Shown here: positions 27,193 to 35,064 of the stretch, one piece after another | Numbering within the stretch: position 1 is the first letter of the stretch | Layout of the letters: each line of letters opens with the position of its first letter | Assembly (NCBI GenBank): GCA_043739385.1 | Contig: JAYUED010000001.1 | Coordinates: 1-64,000, forward strand | Source of the DNA: Defluviibacillus sp043739385 | GTDB taxonomy: Bacteria > Pseudomonadota > Gammaproteobacteria > Burkholderiales > Burkholderiaceae_C | DNA: 64,000 bases | Direction of reading: 5' to 3' | Made by a program: the position numbers and the translations under genes | Notes under the pieces: model-generated | Database searches by the model: none | Told to the model about the DNA's origin: nothing | The model's input: only the letters and a program-made list of their open reading frames with translations

Positions 27193-28847
27193 ATTGTTCT
27201 GTCCATCTGCCCCCCTTTTTGCTGGCCGGGCTTATCGCTATACCTCTGCTATGGATGACGGCTTTGGCGGTGGCCGAAGGGCTCAACCTCACCGCGTGGC
27301 AGACTTTGTGGGGTGCCCCCCAGTTGCCTCAAGCGTTGGCCTTGTCATTGTGGACAGGCCTTACTGCTACCGGGACATCGGTCGCCTTCGCCGCGTGGCT
27401 GTTGTCGCGCAGCTTCCCCGGCCCGCTGTGGGAGCGCAGTGTTAAGACCTTGTCGCCCCTGTTGGCTGTGCCCCATGCAGCCTTCGCTATTGGCTTTGCA
27501 TTTTTGATCGCACCCAGTGGCTGGTTGTTGCGCGTTTTATCGCCTTGGGCCACAGGTTTTGATGCCCCGCCGCCTTGGCCCACTACGCAAGACCCCTGGG
27601 GTCTGGGCTTGATCGCCGTGCTAGTAGCCAAAGAAGTGCCTTTTTTGCTCTGGGCCGCTGCGACCCAGCTCCAGCGCGCCGATGTGGGGCTGCGCCTGAG
27701 CCGCGAGCTGGACGTAGCCCGTAGCCTGGGTTATGCCCCCCATAACGCATGGTGGCGCGTACTCTGGCCGCAGCTCTGGCCGCGGCTCACCGGGCCTGCA
27801 CTGGCGGTGTTGGCATACAGCCTGACTGTGGTCGATATGGCGCTGGTGATCGGTCCTACCTCACCGCCTACGCTGGCGCTGCTGGCATGGCAATGGCTGG
27901 TAGATGCCGATGCCACCGTTAACGCGCAAGGGGCGGCTGCAGCTTGGTTACTGGCGTTGGTAGTAGGGTGCTTAGCGGTAGCGTTGTGGAGCCTGTGCAG
28001 GTGGGTTCTTGGCCGTAGCCGCTGGGTCGATGGCGGGCGTGGCAAGCTTTCAAGTAAAAGTAAGAGAACGAAAGTCACTGCCACAACACCCCATCGCCTG
28101 TTGATTGGCCTTTACGTTAGCGTGATGATGGGACTGGCTGTAGGCAGTGTCGCGGGTGTCTGGCCCTTCCCGCAACTTTGGCCTACATCGCTCAGCCTGC
28201 AAGCGTGGCAATCCGTCGCCACCAGCGCCGACACGCTAGGGACGACTTTGCTCTTGGGCTTATGTAGTAGCGCTACAGCCTTGGTATGGGTCGTGGCGTG
28301 GCTGGAGTGTGCAACGCCAGCTTGGCATGTGCCCCTGCGTCGTTTGATTTATCTGCCGTTGCTGCTGCCCTCGGTGCTGTGGGTGGTGGGCTTGCACCGT
28401 CTCAGCCTCGCCTGGGGTGTGGACGCTACTGTGACTGGCTTATGGATCGCCCACACACTGGCCGTTCTGCCCTATGTGCTGATTGCGCTCTGCCCAGCTT
28501 ATCAAGGGTTTGATGTGCGTTATGGGCAGATTGCCGCCTCGCTGCGGCAAAGTCGATGGTCTTTTTTGATGCAGGTCAAATGGCCCTTGCTCAAGGCGGC
28601 ACTTGGGTCTGCATTCGCGGTGGGTTTTGCGGTCAGTGTCGCCCAGTACCTGCCCACGTTGTTTGTGGGGGCTGGTCGTTTCACCACCGTGACTACCGAG
28701 GCAGTCACGCTCGCCAGTGGGGCACAGCGCTCGTTGACAGCTGCGTACGCGTGGCTGCAGTGGCTGCTGCCCGCACTGATGTTTGGCGTGGCTGCATGGG
28801 CTGGGCGACCACGGCGGTTCAGGCCAAGCACGCCAGTCAGGCTATGA
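27168..28847 (+). CDS. ynjC: YnjC-type ABC transporter permease (two fused permease domains)
   Basis: 559 residues. It contains two binding-protein-dependent transport domains in one chain, each with about six membrane helices. The first EAA-type cytoplasmic loop is near SRELDVARSLGYAPHNAWWRVLWPQLW and the second near SLRQSRWSFLMQVKWPLLK. The start overlaps ynjB by 25 bases, so the genes are translationally coupled. The double permease implies a transporter made of one YnjC and two YnjD subunits. Confidence 0.88.
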   Translation: MAAPLRSVNCSVHLPPFLLAGLIAIPLLWMTALAVAEGLNLTAWQTLWGAPQLPQALALSLWTGLTATGTSVAFAAWLLSRSFPGPLWERSVKTLSPLLAVPHAAFAIGFAFLIAPSGWLLRVLSPWATGFDAPPPWPTTQDPWGLGLIAVLVAKEVPFLLWAAATQLQRADVGLRLSRELDVARSLGYAPHNAWWRVLWPQLWPRLTGPALAVLAYSLTVVDMALVIGPTSPPTLALLAWQWLVDADATVNAQGAAAAWLLALVVGCLAVALWSLCRWVLGRSRWVDGGRGKLSSKSKRTKVTATTPHRLLIGLYVSVMMGLAVGSVAGVWPFPQLWPTSLSLQAWQSVATSADTLGTTLLLGLCSSATALVWVVAWLECATPAWHVPLRRLIYLPLLLPSVLWVVGLHRLSLAWGVDATVTGLWIAHTLAVLPYVLIALCPAYQGFDVRYGQIAASLRQSRWSFLMQVKWPLLKAALGSAFAVGFAVSVAQYLPTLFVGAGRFTTVTTEAVTLASGAQRSLTAAYAWLQWLLPALMFGVAAWAGRPRRFRPSTPVRL

Positions 28848-29491
28848 CGGAAATGCACGCCCCTCAGGTTGGAGGTCTGCAACTCGCTGTACAGCGTCTT
28901 TCCATTGGCGGAACAACGCTGGTCGACCATTTGCACCTGCATGTTCCACAAGGCGTCGTCCATACCGTGATGGGGGCTAGCGGTTCGGGTAAGTCCAGCC
29001 TGCTCGCTGCAGTATGCGGAACGATACCAACAGCCTTTACTTTCGATGGCAGTGTGACTTTGAATACGCACCGTATCGACCTCCTACCCACCGAGCAGCG
29101 GCAAGTAGGTATCTTGTTCCAAGACGATCTGCTGTTTGCCCATATGACGGTACGCGAGAACCTGCTGTTCGCTGTTCCCCCTGGCCCCAAAGCGCAACGT
29201 GAGGCAGCAGTCACCCAAGCCTTGCAGGATCTGGAGCTGCCCCAGTTTGCCCATGCCGATCCCTCTACGCTGTCGGGTGGTCAGCGTACCCGTGTGGCGC
29301 TGCTGCGTGCCCTGCTGGCCCAGCCGCAGGCCTTGATGCTGGACGAGCCGTTTTCCAAGCTGGACGCGGACTTGCGCCAACGCATGCGGGCCTACTTGTT
29401 TGCGACCGTGCGGGCACGGAGAATCCCAGTGTTGCTTGTCACCCACGACGCTGCGGATGTGGCGGATCCGCAGCACCTTACCCGCCTGTAA
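28844..29491 (+). CDS. ynjD: YnjD-type ABC transporter ATP-binding protein
   Basis: 215 residues from the ATG at 28844, which overlaps the permease stop as ATGA. The frame extends upstream inside the permease gene, but that part does not encode ABC sequence. Walker A is GASGSGKSSLL, the Q-loop LFQDDLLFAHMTV, the signature LSGGQRTRVALLRALL, Walker B LMLDEPF, and the switch His is in VTHDAAD. It powers uptake with YnjB and YnjC. Confidence 0.9.
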   Translation: MTEMHAPQVGGLQLAVQRLSIGGTTLVDHLHLHVPQGVVHTVMGASGSGKSSLLAAVCGTIPTAFTFDGSVTLNTHRIDLLPTEQRQVGILFQDDLLFAHMTVRENLLFAVPPGPKAQREAAVTQALQDLELPQFAHADPSTLSGGQRTRVALLRALLAQPQALMLDEPFSKLDADLRQRMRAYLFATVRARRIPVLLVTHDAADVADPQHLTRL

Positions 29492-29526
29492 ATACACCGC
29501 GCTACTTGCACTACTTTCCGGAACCT

Positions 29527-30132
29527 ATGCTCGACCGCTTTGCCACCGCCGCTATCAAACCCCCTGTGGACGCCCTAGCCCGCGTACTCGCTCGCGCAGG
29601 TGCCAGCGCTAACCAGCTGACAGTTACAGGTTTTGTGATTGGCATAGTCGCTTCTGTATTGATAGCAAACAATACATATATCGTCGGCGCTATCTGCATC
29701 TTTATCTCAAGATTGTGCGATGCGCTCGATGGTGCAGTCGCTAGGCAGTCTATGCCCACTGACCAAGGCGGATTCCTGGATATCACGCTGGATTTTTTGT
29801 TCTACGCCAGTATTCCTCTGGCCTTCGCGGTGGCTGATCCGCTGCACAACGCCTTACCCGCTGCGGTGCTGTTGGCCGCGTTCATGGGCACCGGCAGCAG
29901 TTTTTTAGCCTTCGCCGCCTTGGCTGCCAAGCGTGGGATGACCAGCACGGCTTACCCCAACAAATCGTTCTATTTTTTGGGTGGCTTGACGGAAGCCACC
30001 GAGACATTGGCCATATTCGCCGCTATGTGCCTATGGCCGGGGCAGTTTGCGGGGCTGGCTTATGGGTTTGCGGCGCTGTGCGCGGTGACAATTGCCACCC
30101 GGATCTGGTGGGGTTGGAAGGCATTGGCCTAG
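29527..30132 (+). CDS. ynjF: CDP-alcohol phosphatidyltransferase family protein (YnjF-like)
   Basis: 201 residues from the ATG at 29527. The family motif DGx2ARx8Gx3Dx3D is complete in DALDGAVARQSMPTDQGGFL followed by DITLD. About five or six membrane helices are visible. The enzymes join a CDP-linked lipid or alcohol with a second alcohol to make phospholipids. YnjF also follows ynjBCD in E. coli, so the link is conserved, but its product is not known. Confidence 0.87.
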   Translation: MLDRFATAAIKPPVDALARVLARAGASANQLTVTGFVIGIVASVLIANNTYIVGAICIFISRLCDALDGAVARQSMPTDQGGFLDITLDFLFYASIPLAFAVADPLHNALPAAVLLAAFMGTGSSFLAFAALAAKRGMTSTAYPNKSFYFLGGLTEATETLAIFAAMCLWPGQFAGLAYGFAALCAVTIATRIWWGWKALA

Positions 30133-30181
30133 ACTGCCCAGTTTAGACAAGTCCACAGCTCAGCCCAGTCCTTATGACGCT

Positions 30182-32344
30182 ATGAATGCCAAAAAACTCG
30201 TTTTAATGCTGCTAATCGCCAGTGCCGCCGTGGCGTTCGTGCTGCTGGACGCCAGTCGCTTTTTCAGTCTCAGCTATCTCCAGCAAAGCCATGCTGCGCT
30301 TGTTGACGCCTATACCCGCCAGCCGCTGCCAGTCGTTGCCACCTATTTCGCGCTTTACCTCGCTGTGGCCGCGCTGTCTTTGCCAGGAGCGGTGGTTCTC
30401 ACGCTGGCAGGGGGCGCTGTTTTTGGTTTTGGTCGGGGTCTGGTGATTGTTTCGTTCGCATCCAGTCTTGGAGCCACGGTGTCTTTTCTGGTTGCCCGTT
30501 ATGTGCTGCGCAGCAGTATTGAAGCCCGCTTTGGTAAACGTTTGGCGGAGATCAACCGAGGTATCACCAGAGACGGTGCGTTTTATCTTTTTACGCTGCG
30601 CTTGGTTCCACTGGTGCCGTTCTTTGTCATCAATTTGCTGATGGGCCTGACGCGCATGAAGCCGTTGACGTTCTATGGCGTCAGTCAACTGGGGATGCTG
30701 GCGGGTACAGCGGTGTATGTGAACGCGGGCACGCAATTGGCGCAGCTTGGCTCGCTGAAAGATGTGCTCAGCCCTGGGCTGTTGGGTGCGTTGGTGATGC
30801 TGGGCGTGTTTCCCTTGCTGGCGCGTGGTGTGATAACCCTCATCCAGCGGCGAAATGTCTACGCGCGCTGGGCGTCGGTGAAGCCCAAACAGTTCGATCG
30901 CAATTTGATCGTCATTGGTGCCGGTGCGGGCGGATTGGTGTCCGCCTATATTGCTGCGGCGGTAAAAGCCAAAGTTACCCTGATAGAAGCGCACAAGCTG
31001 GGCGGTGACTGCCTGAACTACGGTTGTGTGCCGAGCAAGGCCCTCATCAAAAGTGCCAAAATCGCCCACCAGATGCGCCACGCCAGCCGCTATGGTCTGG
31101 AAGACAGCCAACCTGCTTTCAGTTTCAAGGCGGTAATGCAGCGTATTGAAGACGTGATCCGGGCGATTGAACCTCACGACAGTGCGGCGCGCTACACCTC
31201 ACTGGGCGTGGAGGTGCTGCAAGGCTATGCCAAGATCATCAATCCTTGGACGGTCGAAATTAATTTCAACGATGGCCGCATGCAACGCCTGACTACCCGC
31301 AGCATCGTCATCGCGGCCGGTGCGCGTCCCGTCATTCCCGCGCTACCGGGGCTGGATGTGGTGGATGCTCTAACCAGCGACACGCTGTGGGCGGCTTTCG
31401 CCCAACTTGACGCGCTTCCACGGCGTATCGTGGTGCTGGGCGGCGGGCCGATTGGCTGTGAACTCGCGCAGAGCTTTGCACGACTTGGGGCACAGGTCAC
31501 GCAGGTAGAAATGGCACCGCGGTTGATGCTGAGCGAAGATGCTGAGGTTTCAGCTTTTGTGCGTCTTGCCTTAGAGACCGATGGTGTAAAGGTATTGACT
31601 GCGCATAAGGCTTTGCGCTTCGATAAAGTCGATGGCGAAAAAACTTTGACTGCAGCGCACAACGGCAGCGAAATACGTATCCCCTTCGATGCCCTTATTT
31701 GCGCTGTGGGCCGTGCCGCCCGCCTCACTGGCTATGGTCTGGAGGACTTGGGGATTCCAACTCAACGCAACGTCGATACCAACGAATATTTGCAAACTCT
31801 TTACCCCAATATCTACGCTGCAGGTGACGTAGCTGGGCCGTTCCAGTTCACCCATGTCGCGGCTCACCAAGCCTGGTATGCCGCGGTGAACGCTTTGTTT
31901 GGCAGCTTCAAAAAATTCAAAGTGGACTACCGCGTTATCCCCCGCGCCACCTTTATCGACCCTGAGGTTGCCCGCGTGGGGCTGAACGAGCAAGAGGCCA
32001 TAGTCCAAGGCATCGCTTACGAGGTCACGCGGTACGGCATCGATGACCTGGATCGCGCCCTTGCAGACAGTGAGGCCCAAGGTTTTGTGAAGGTACTGAC
32101 CGTACCGGGCAAAGACCGTATCCTCGGCGTCACCATCGTCGGTGCCCATGCTGCGGATGTATTGGCAGAGTACGTCTTGGCGATGAAGCACGGCCTGGGA
32201 TTAAACAAAATCCTAGGCACCATCCATACCTACCCCACACTGTCAGAAGCTAACAAGTACGCCGCAGGGGAGTGGAAGCGGGCACACCAACCGAAAGCGC
32301 TACTGGAATGGGTTCGTAGATACCACGACTGGCGACGGGGATAA
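30182..32344 (+). CDS. Fusion of a TVP38/TMEM64 (DedA-like) membrane domain with a mercuric reductase-like disulfide oxidoreductase
   Basis: 720 residues from the ATG at 30182. Residues 1-225 are a multi-helix TVP38/SNARE-associated-type domain (SLPGAVVLTLAGGAVFGFGRG, LRLVPLVPFFVINLLMGLT). Residues 240-720 form a class I pyridine nucleotide-disulfide oxidoreductase: FAD motif GAGAGG, redox pair Cys277/Cys282 (GGDCLNYGCVPSK), NAD fold VVLGGGPIGCELAQ, second FAD site YAAGDVAG and the C-terminal His-Glu pair in IHTYPTLSEAN. All catalytic parts are intact, so it should be an active membrane-tethered reductase. Substrate unknown. There is no mercury-binding N-terminal domain. Confidence 0.92.
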   Translation: MNAKKLVLMLLIASAAVAFVLLDASRFFSLSYLQQSHAALVDAYTRQPLPVVATYFALYLAVAALSLPGAVVLTLAGGAVFGFGRGLVIVSFASSLGATVSFLVARYVLRSSIEARFGKRLAEINRGITRDGAFYLFTLRLVPLVPFFVINLLMGLTRMKPLTFYGVSQLGMLAGTAVYVNAGTQLAQLGSLKDVLSPGLLGALVMLGVFPLLARGVITLIQRRNVYARWASVKPKQFDRNLIVIGAGAGGLVSAYIAAAVKAKVTLIEAHKLGGDCLNYGCVPSKALIKSAKIAHQMRHASRYGLEDSQPAFSFKAVMQRIEDVIRAIEPHDSAARYTSLGVEVLQGYAKIINPWTVEINFNDGRMQRLTTRSIVIAAGARPVIPALPGLDVVDALTSDTLWAAFAQLDALPRRIVVLGGGPIGCELAQSFARLGAQVTQVEMAPRLMLSEDAEVSAFVRLALETDGVKVLTAHKALRFDKVDGEKTLTAAHNGSEIRIPFDALICAVGRAARLTGYGLEDLGIPTQRNVDTNEYLQTLYPNIYAAGDVAGPFQFTHVAAHQAWYAAVNALFGSFKKFKVDYRVIPRATFIDPEVARVGLNEQEAIVQGIAYEVTRYGIDDLDRALADSEAQGFVKVLTVPGKDRILGVTIVGAHAADVLAEYVLAMKHGLGLNKILGTIHTYPTLSEANKYAAGEWKRAHQPKALLEWVRRYHDWRRG

Positions 32345-32345
32345 G

Positions 32346-32376
32346 CGTGCGCCAGGCGTTTTTCCTGGCATTCACG
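32346..32376 (+). terminator. Weak hairpin after the TVP38-oxidoreductase gene
   Basis: CGTG-GCCAGG and CCTGGC-CACG form a broken stem with the T-run in the loop rather than after it. It may slow or end transcription but is not a classic terminator. Confidence 0.3.
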
Positions 32377-32580
32377 TGACGCTGTAAGGCTGTACGGATT
32401 CGAAACTGAAGTGCGATACCTGGCAATCTGTAAGTTCAACAGATGCACTCAAGCTCTTCACACTACCCCGAACTTCAACGAGAACTGCTCCTGCACTGCC
32501 CACAACGCGCCACACTCATTTCTTGAAATCCACGGTGTTGACTTTCACTTTTAATTCATTAAAAAGTGAAAAAAGACATA

Positions 32581-32600
32581 AATGTGATAATTATCACATT
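32581..32600. promoter_or_regulatory. Perfect CRP/FNR-family-type binding palindrome
   Basis: AATGTGATAATTATCACATT is fully self-complementary and contains TGTGA-N6-TCACA, the classic CRP consensus. FNR-type proteins use the related TTGAT-N4-ATCAA, which fits less well. It lies 233 bases upstream of the beta-propeller lipoprotein gene. Which regulator binds is inferred only. Confidence 0.65.
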
Positions 32601-32832
32601 AGCGATATTGATAATAATCCTGATATTTTTAATACTCGCTGGCAGTGATAAAAAGTGGAATTAAAATTGTTGAGCAAAAATTCACAGTAAATCGCTATCC
32701 AGAATTTTCGGATGTATCTCAGTGATCATTCTGAATCAAATAGGCTCGGAAGTACGAAAATTAGAGGTAAGCCGTTGCACTTTGCGCTTGAATTCGCCAA
32801 TCTATTAAAGCGAGTGAAATGTCGAAATAAAT

Positions 32833-35007
32833 ATGAAAAAAACAAGTATCCACAGTGTTGTCGCGCTGACATTGCTGTTCGTCACGGTGCTTCTGTCTGC
32901 TTGTGGTGGGGGGGGAGGCGGTGGCGGTAGCGGTAGTGCTGCTGGGAGTGGTGGCGCGACAGGTGCCGCTGGTGGTGGCATGGTTGGTAACGCTTTAGTC
33001 GGCTACAGGGGCTATCTTGGCTACAACACTGGCGCAGCAGTAAAGTCTGCGTCTCTAGACGGTGCGTGGATCTACGCAGGGCCTGTAAATGCCGCGAATG
33101 GTTCTGGCAAGTTGGTCACATTCGCACGCGACCCTTCTAGCGCTGCAACTTATTTAACTGGAGGTGACGCAGGCGGTTCGGGTATTTATCGCACCACTAA
33201 CGGAGGGCTAAGCTGGCAATCTGTAAATAGCGGTCTGACCACCGATGACGGTTTGACCGACAGCCAGGTGTATTGCATCTGGTTCACTGGTTCAGGGGGC
33301 GTAGCTCTGGCGCAGACCCAATACGGTCTTTATAGATCAACCGATGGCGGCCAGACTTGGTCAAATGTCCATCGCAACGCTCCGACGGACAACAACGGAC
33401 TGGAGGCGTTCGCTCAATCAGGCAATAGGATACTGGCCGCGACGCAAGATGGACTGCTTCAGTCTATGGATAACGGGGTCACGTGGACGATCAGTTTGAA
33501 TGGTGCTGCTTCAGATGTGGTGACCACAGCTGGTGTCACGCTGGTGGGCATGGCTGACGGCACGCTTTACCAATGGAATACCAATACCCGTTCCTGGAAT
33601 AAACTTTCGCAGCTCAGTAGCAAAGCGAATATTCGCCAGATTGCCATTAATCCCATTAATGTCAATATCATCTATATAAGCGCTGACGACGGTGGTTACA
33701 ACCAGAATATCTATGCCTCCAGTAATGGAGGAGCGACGTTCAAAGTTTTAAAATTGAATTTGGACGATGGTACTCCTTCTGTATTTATTCAACAATCTAT
33801 CGCCTTCAGCGCCAAGTACCCAGGCCGGCTCTATGTTGTCGGTGATTATGAAAGCGCCTGGATTAAGGGCGATGGATCAACGACGACCCCAACCATTAAC
33901 TGGCTAGATTTGCAAGGTGACATCCGGCATCTCTACGTGGAACTTAATGCAGCGGGCACCGATGACCGTTGCATTACGGCATCAGATCAAGGGATTTTCG
34001 TGACTGAAAATTGCTCAGTTAATAACGATACGGGCAGAAATCAGATTTCCCTCACCACCACTGTTAATAACTACCTGCTGACAGGTTTTGCTGTTTCACC
34101 GGACGGCAGTCGTCTGCTCACCACCGTTCAGGACTACGAAGCGCTCAGTAGCCCGGACGCAGGGGCATCTTGGAGTCCCATCGCCGACAGTGGTGGTAAT
34201 CAGACGGGTGAAGATGGCGCTGCGTACTTTTTCCCCAATGATTCCACACGGTGTATCGCCTTCGTAGATGGGTTATATCTTTCCACAGACGGCTGCAAAA
34301 CCATACGTAAAGTTGCGACCTTTAACGGGCCGACTAATCAAGGGCAAGTTATTGCGTTTGATCCCAGTAACGCGCAGCATCTTTATGCCGTGGCTGGGCT
34401 CAGTAAAAGCAGCGCAATTTACCAGAGTTTCGACGGTGCCAATACCTGGGCCGATGCGAACTGGAAATTTAAATCTGCTCAGCTCATCGTGATAAACCCC
34501 AAGAATAAATCAAATATAATCGTCGGTGATGATCCAGGCAGTAGTGGTAGCACAACGCGCTTGGCGCTGTCAAACAACGGTGGCGGCACTTGGAATTATG
34601 CTAATGGTCTAACAGATTCAAAAGGAAATGCGCTTGATAGTTTATTGGTTGCATTTAATCCTGTAGCAAGCAACAACGTATTAGCGGCTGGAGAATATAA
34701 CGGGACGACCAGTATTCTCAGCAGTACCGATGGAGGACTCAACTTCCATGTCATTTCAACCCTTAACGTCGGCAGCCCAAGCGCAATTGCGTTCAATCCA
34801 AGTACTGCGGCTGGCGTAACACCCTATCTCGCAGTCACTACGGGCGGACAAGGCGCCTACCTATCGACCAACACAGGAACCAGTTGGTCCCGATTGGACG
34901 ATCAGTTAATTACCCGCAACTTCAGTGGATTGCAGTGGCTAAATGGCGTGTTGTACATGGCAACCTATGGTCAGAGTATCGTCAGGAGTGCGGTTGCTTT
35001 GCAGTAG
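32833..35007 (+). CDS. Lipoprotein with BNR/Asp-box (sialidase/VPS10-like) beta-propeller
   Basis: 724 residues. A lipoprotein signal with lipobox LLSAC at about Cys24 is followed by a Gly/Ser-rich linker that begins with eight glycines. The rest shows repeated Asp-box motifs (YRTTNGGLSW, YRSTDGGQTWS, LQSMDNGVTWT, LSSTDGGLNF, LSTNTGTSWSRL), which mark six- to eight-bladed propellers of the sialidase and sortilin type. Some Asp-box propellers are glycosidases and others only bind. I see no clear catalytic set. Codon use is richer in AT than its neighbours. Confidence 0.85.
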   Translation: MKKTSIHSVVALTLLFVTVLLSACGGGGGGGGSGSAAGSGGATGAAGGGMVGNALVGYRGYLGYNTGAAVKSASLDGAWIYAGPVNAANGSGKLVTFARDPSSAATYLTGGDAGGSGIYRTTNGGLSWQSVNSGLTTDDGLTDSQVYCIWFTGSGGVALAQTQYGLYRSTDGGQTWSNVHRNAPTDNNGLEAFAQSGNRILAATQDGLLQSMDNGVTWTISLNGAASDVVTTAGVTLVGMADGTLYQWNTNTRSWNKLSQLSSKANIRQIAINPINVNIIYISADDGGYNQNIYASSNGGATFKVLKLNLDDGTPSVFIQQSIAFSAKYPGRLYVVGDYESAWIKGDGSTTTPTINWLDLQGDIRHLYVELNAAGTDDRCITASDQGIFVTENCSVNNDTGRNQISLTTTVNNYLLTGFAVSPDGSRLLTTVQDYEALSSPDAGASWSPIADSGGNQTGEDGAAYFFPNDSTRCIAFVDGLYLSTDGCKTIRKVATFNGPTNQGQVIAFDPSNAQHLYAVAGLSKSSAIYQSFDGANTWADANWKFKSAQLIVINPKNKSNIIVGDDPGSSGSTTRLALSNNGGGTWNYANGLTDSKGNALDSLLVAFNPVASNNVLAAGEYNGTTSILSSTDGGLNFHVISTLNVGSPSAIAFNPSTAAGVTPYLAVTTGGQGAYLSTNTGTSWSRLDDQLITRNFSGLQWLNGVLYMATYGQSIVRSAVALQ

Positions 35008-35064
35008 CAAAATACGGCGGCCTTAAGTGCGAAGTACCCATTCATCCTCCTCAAAGAGGGGGGG

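Larger units (their letters stand above)
32345..32832. other. 488-base AT-rich intergenic region
   Basis: No convincing gene is present; short frames in it lack ribosome sites and family features. It holds a weak hairpin at the left end, a perfect CRP-type palindrome at 32581-32600, and an AT-rich stretch up to the start of the beta-propeller lipoprotein. The composition is clearly lower in GC than the flanking genes to the left. Confidence 0.7.

Noticed and set aside
28556..28843. Upstream extension of ynjD
   Set aside because: It lies within the permease gene in another frame, and the ABC domain begins only after the ATG at 28844.
29655..29705. Further copy of the short repeat inside ynjF
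   Set aside because: TTGATAGC and GGCGCTATC occur about 30 bases apart, but the encoded protein has normal length and the match is too weak to claim.
30212..31177. Long open frame antisense to the TVP38-oxidoreductase gene (321 codons)
   Set aside because: The translation is rich in Gln, His and Arg with no domain, as expected of a complement frame.
32700..32930. Small gene in the propeller leader (72 codons from 32712)
   Set aside because: The frame has no ribosome site or similarity, and it overlaps the lipoprotein start in another frame.
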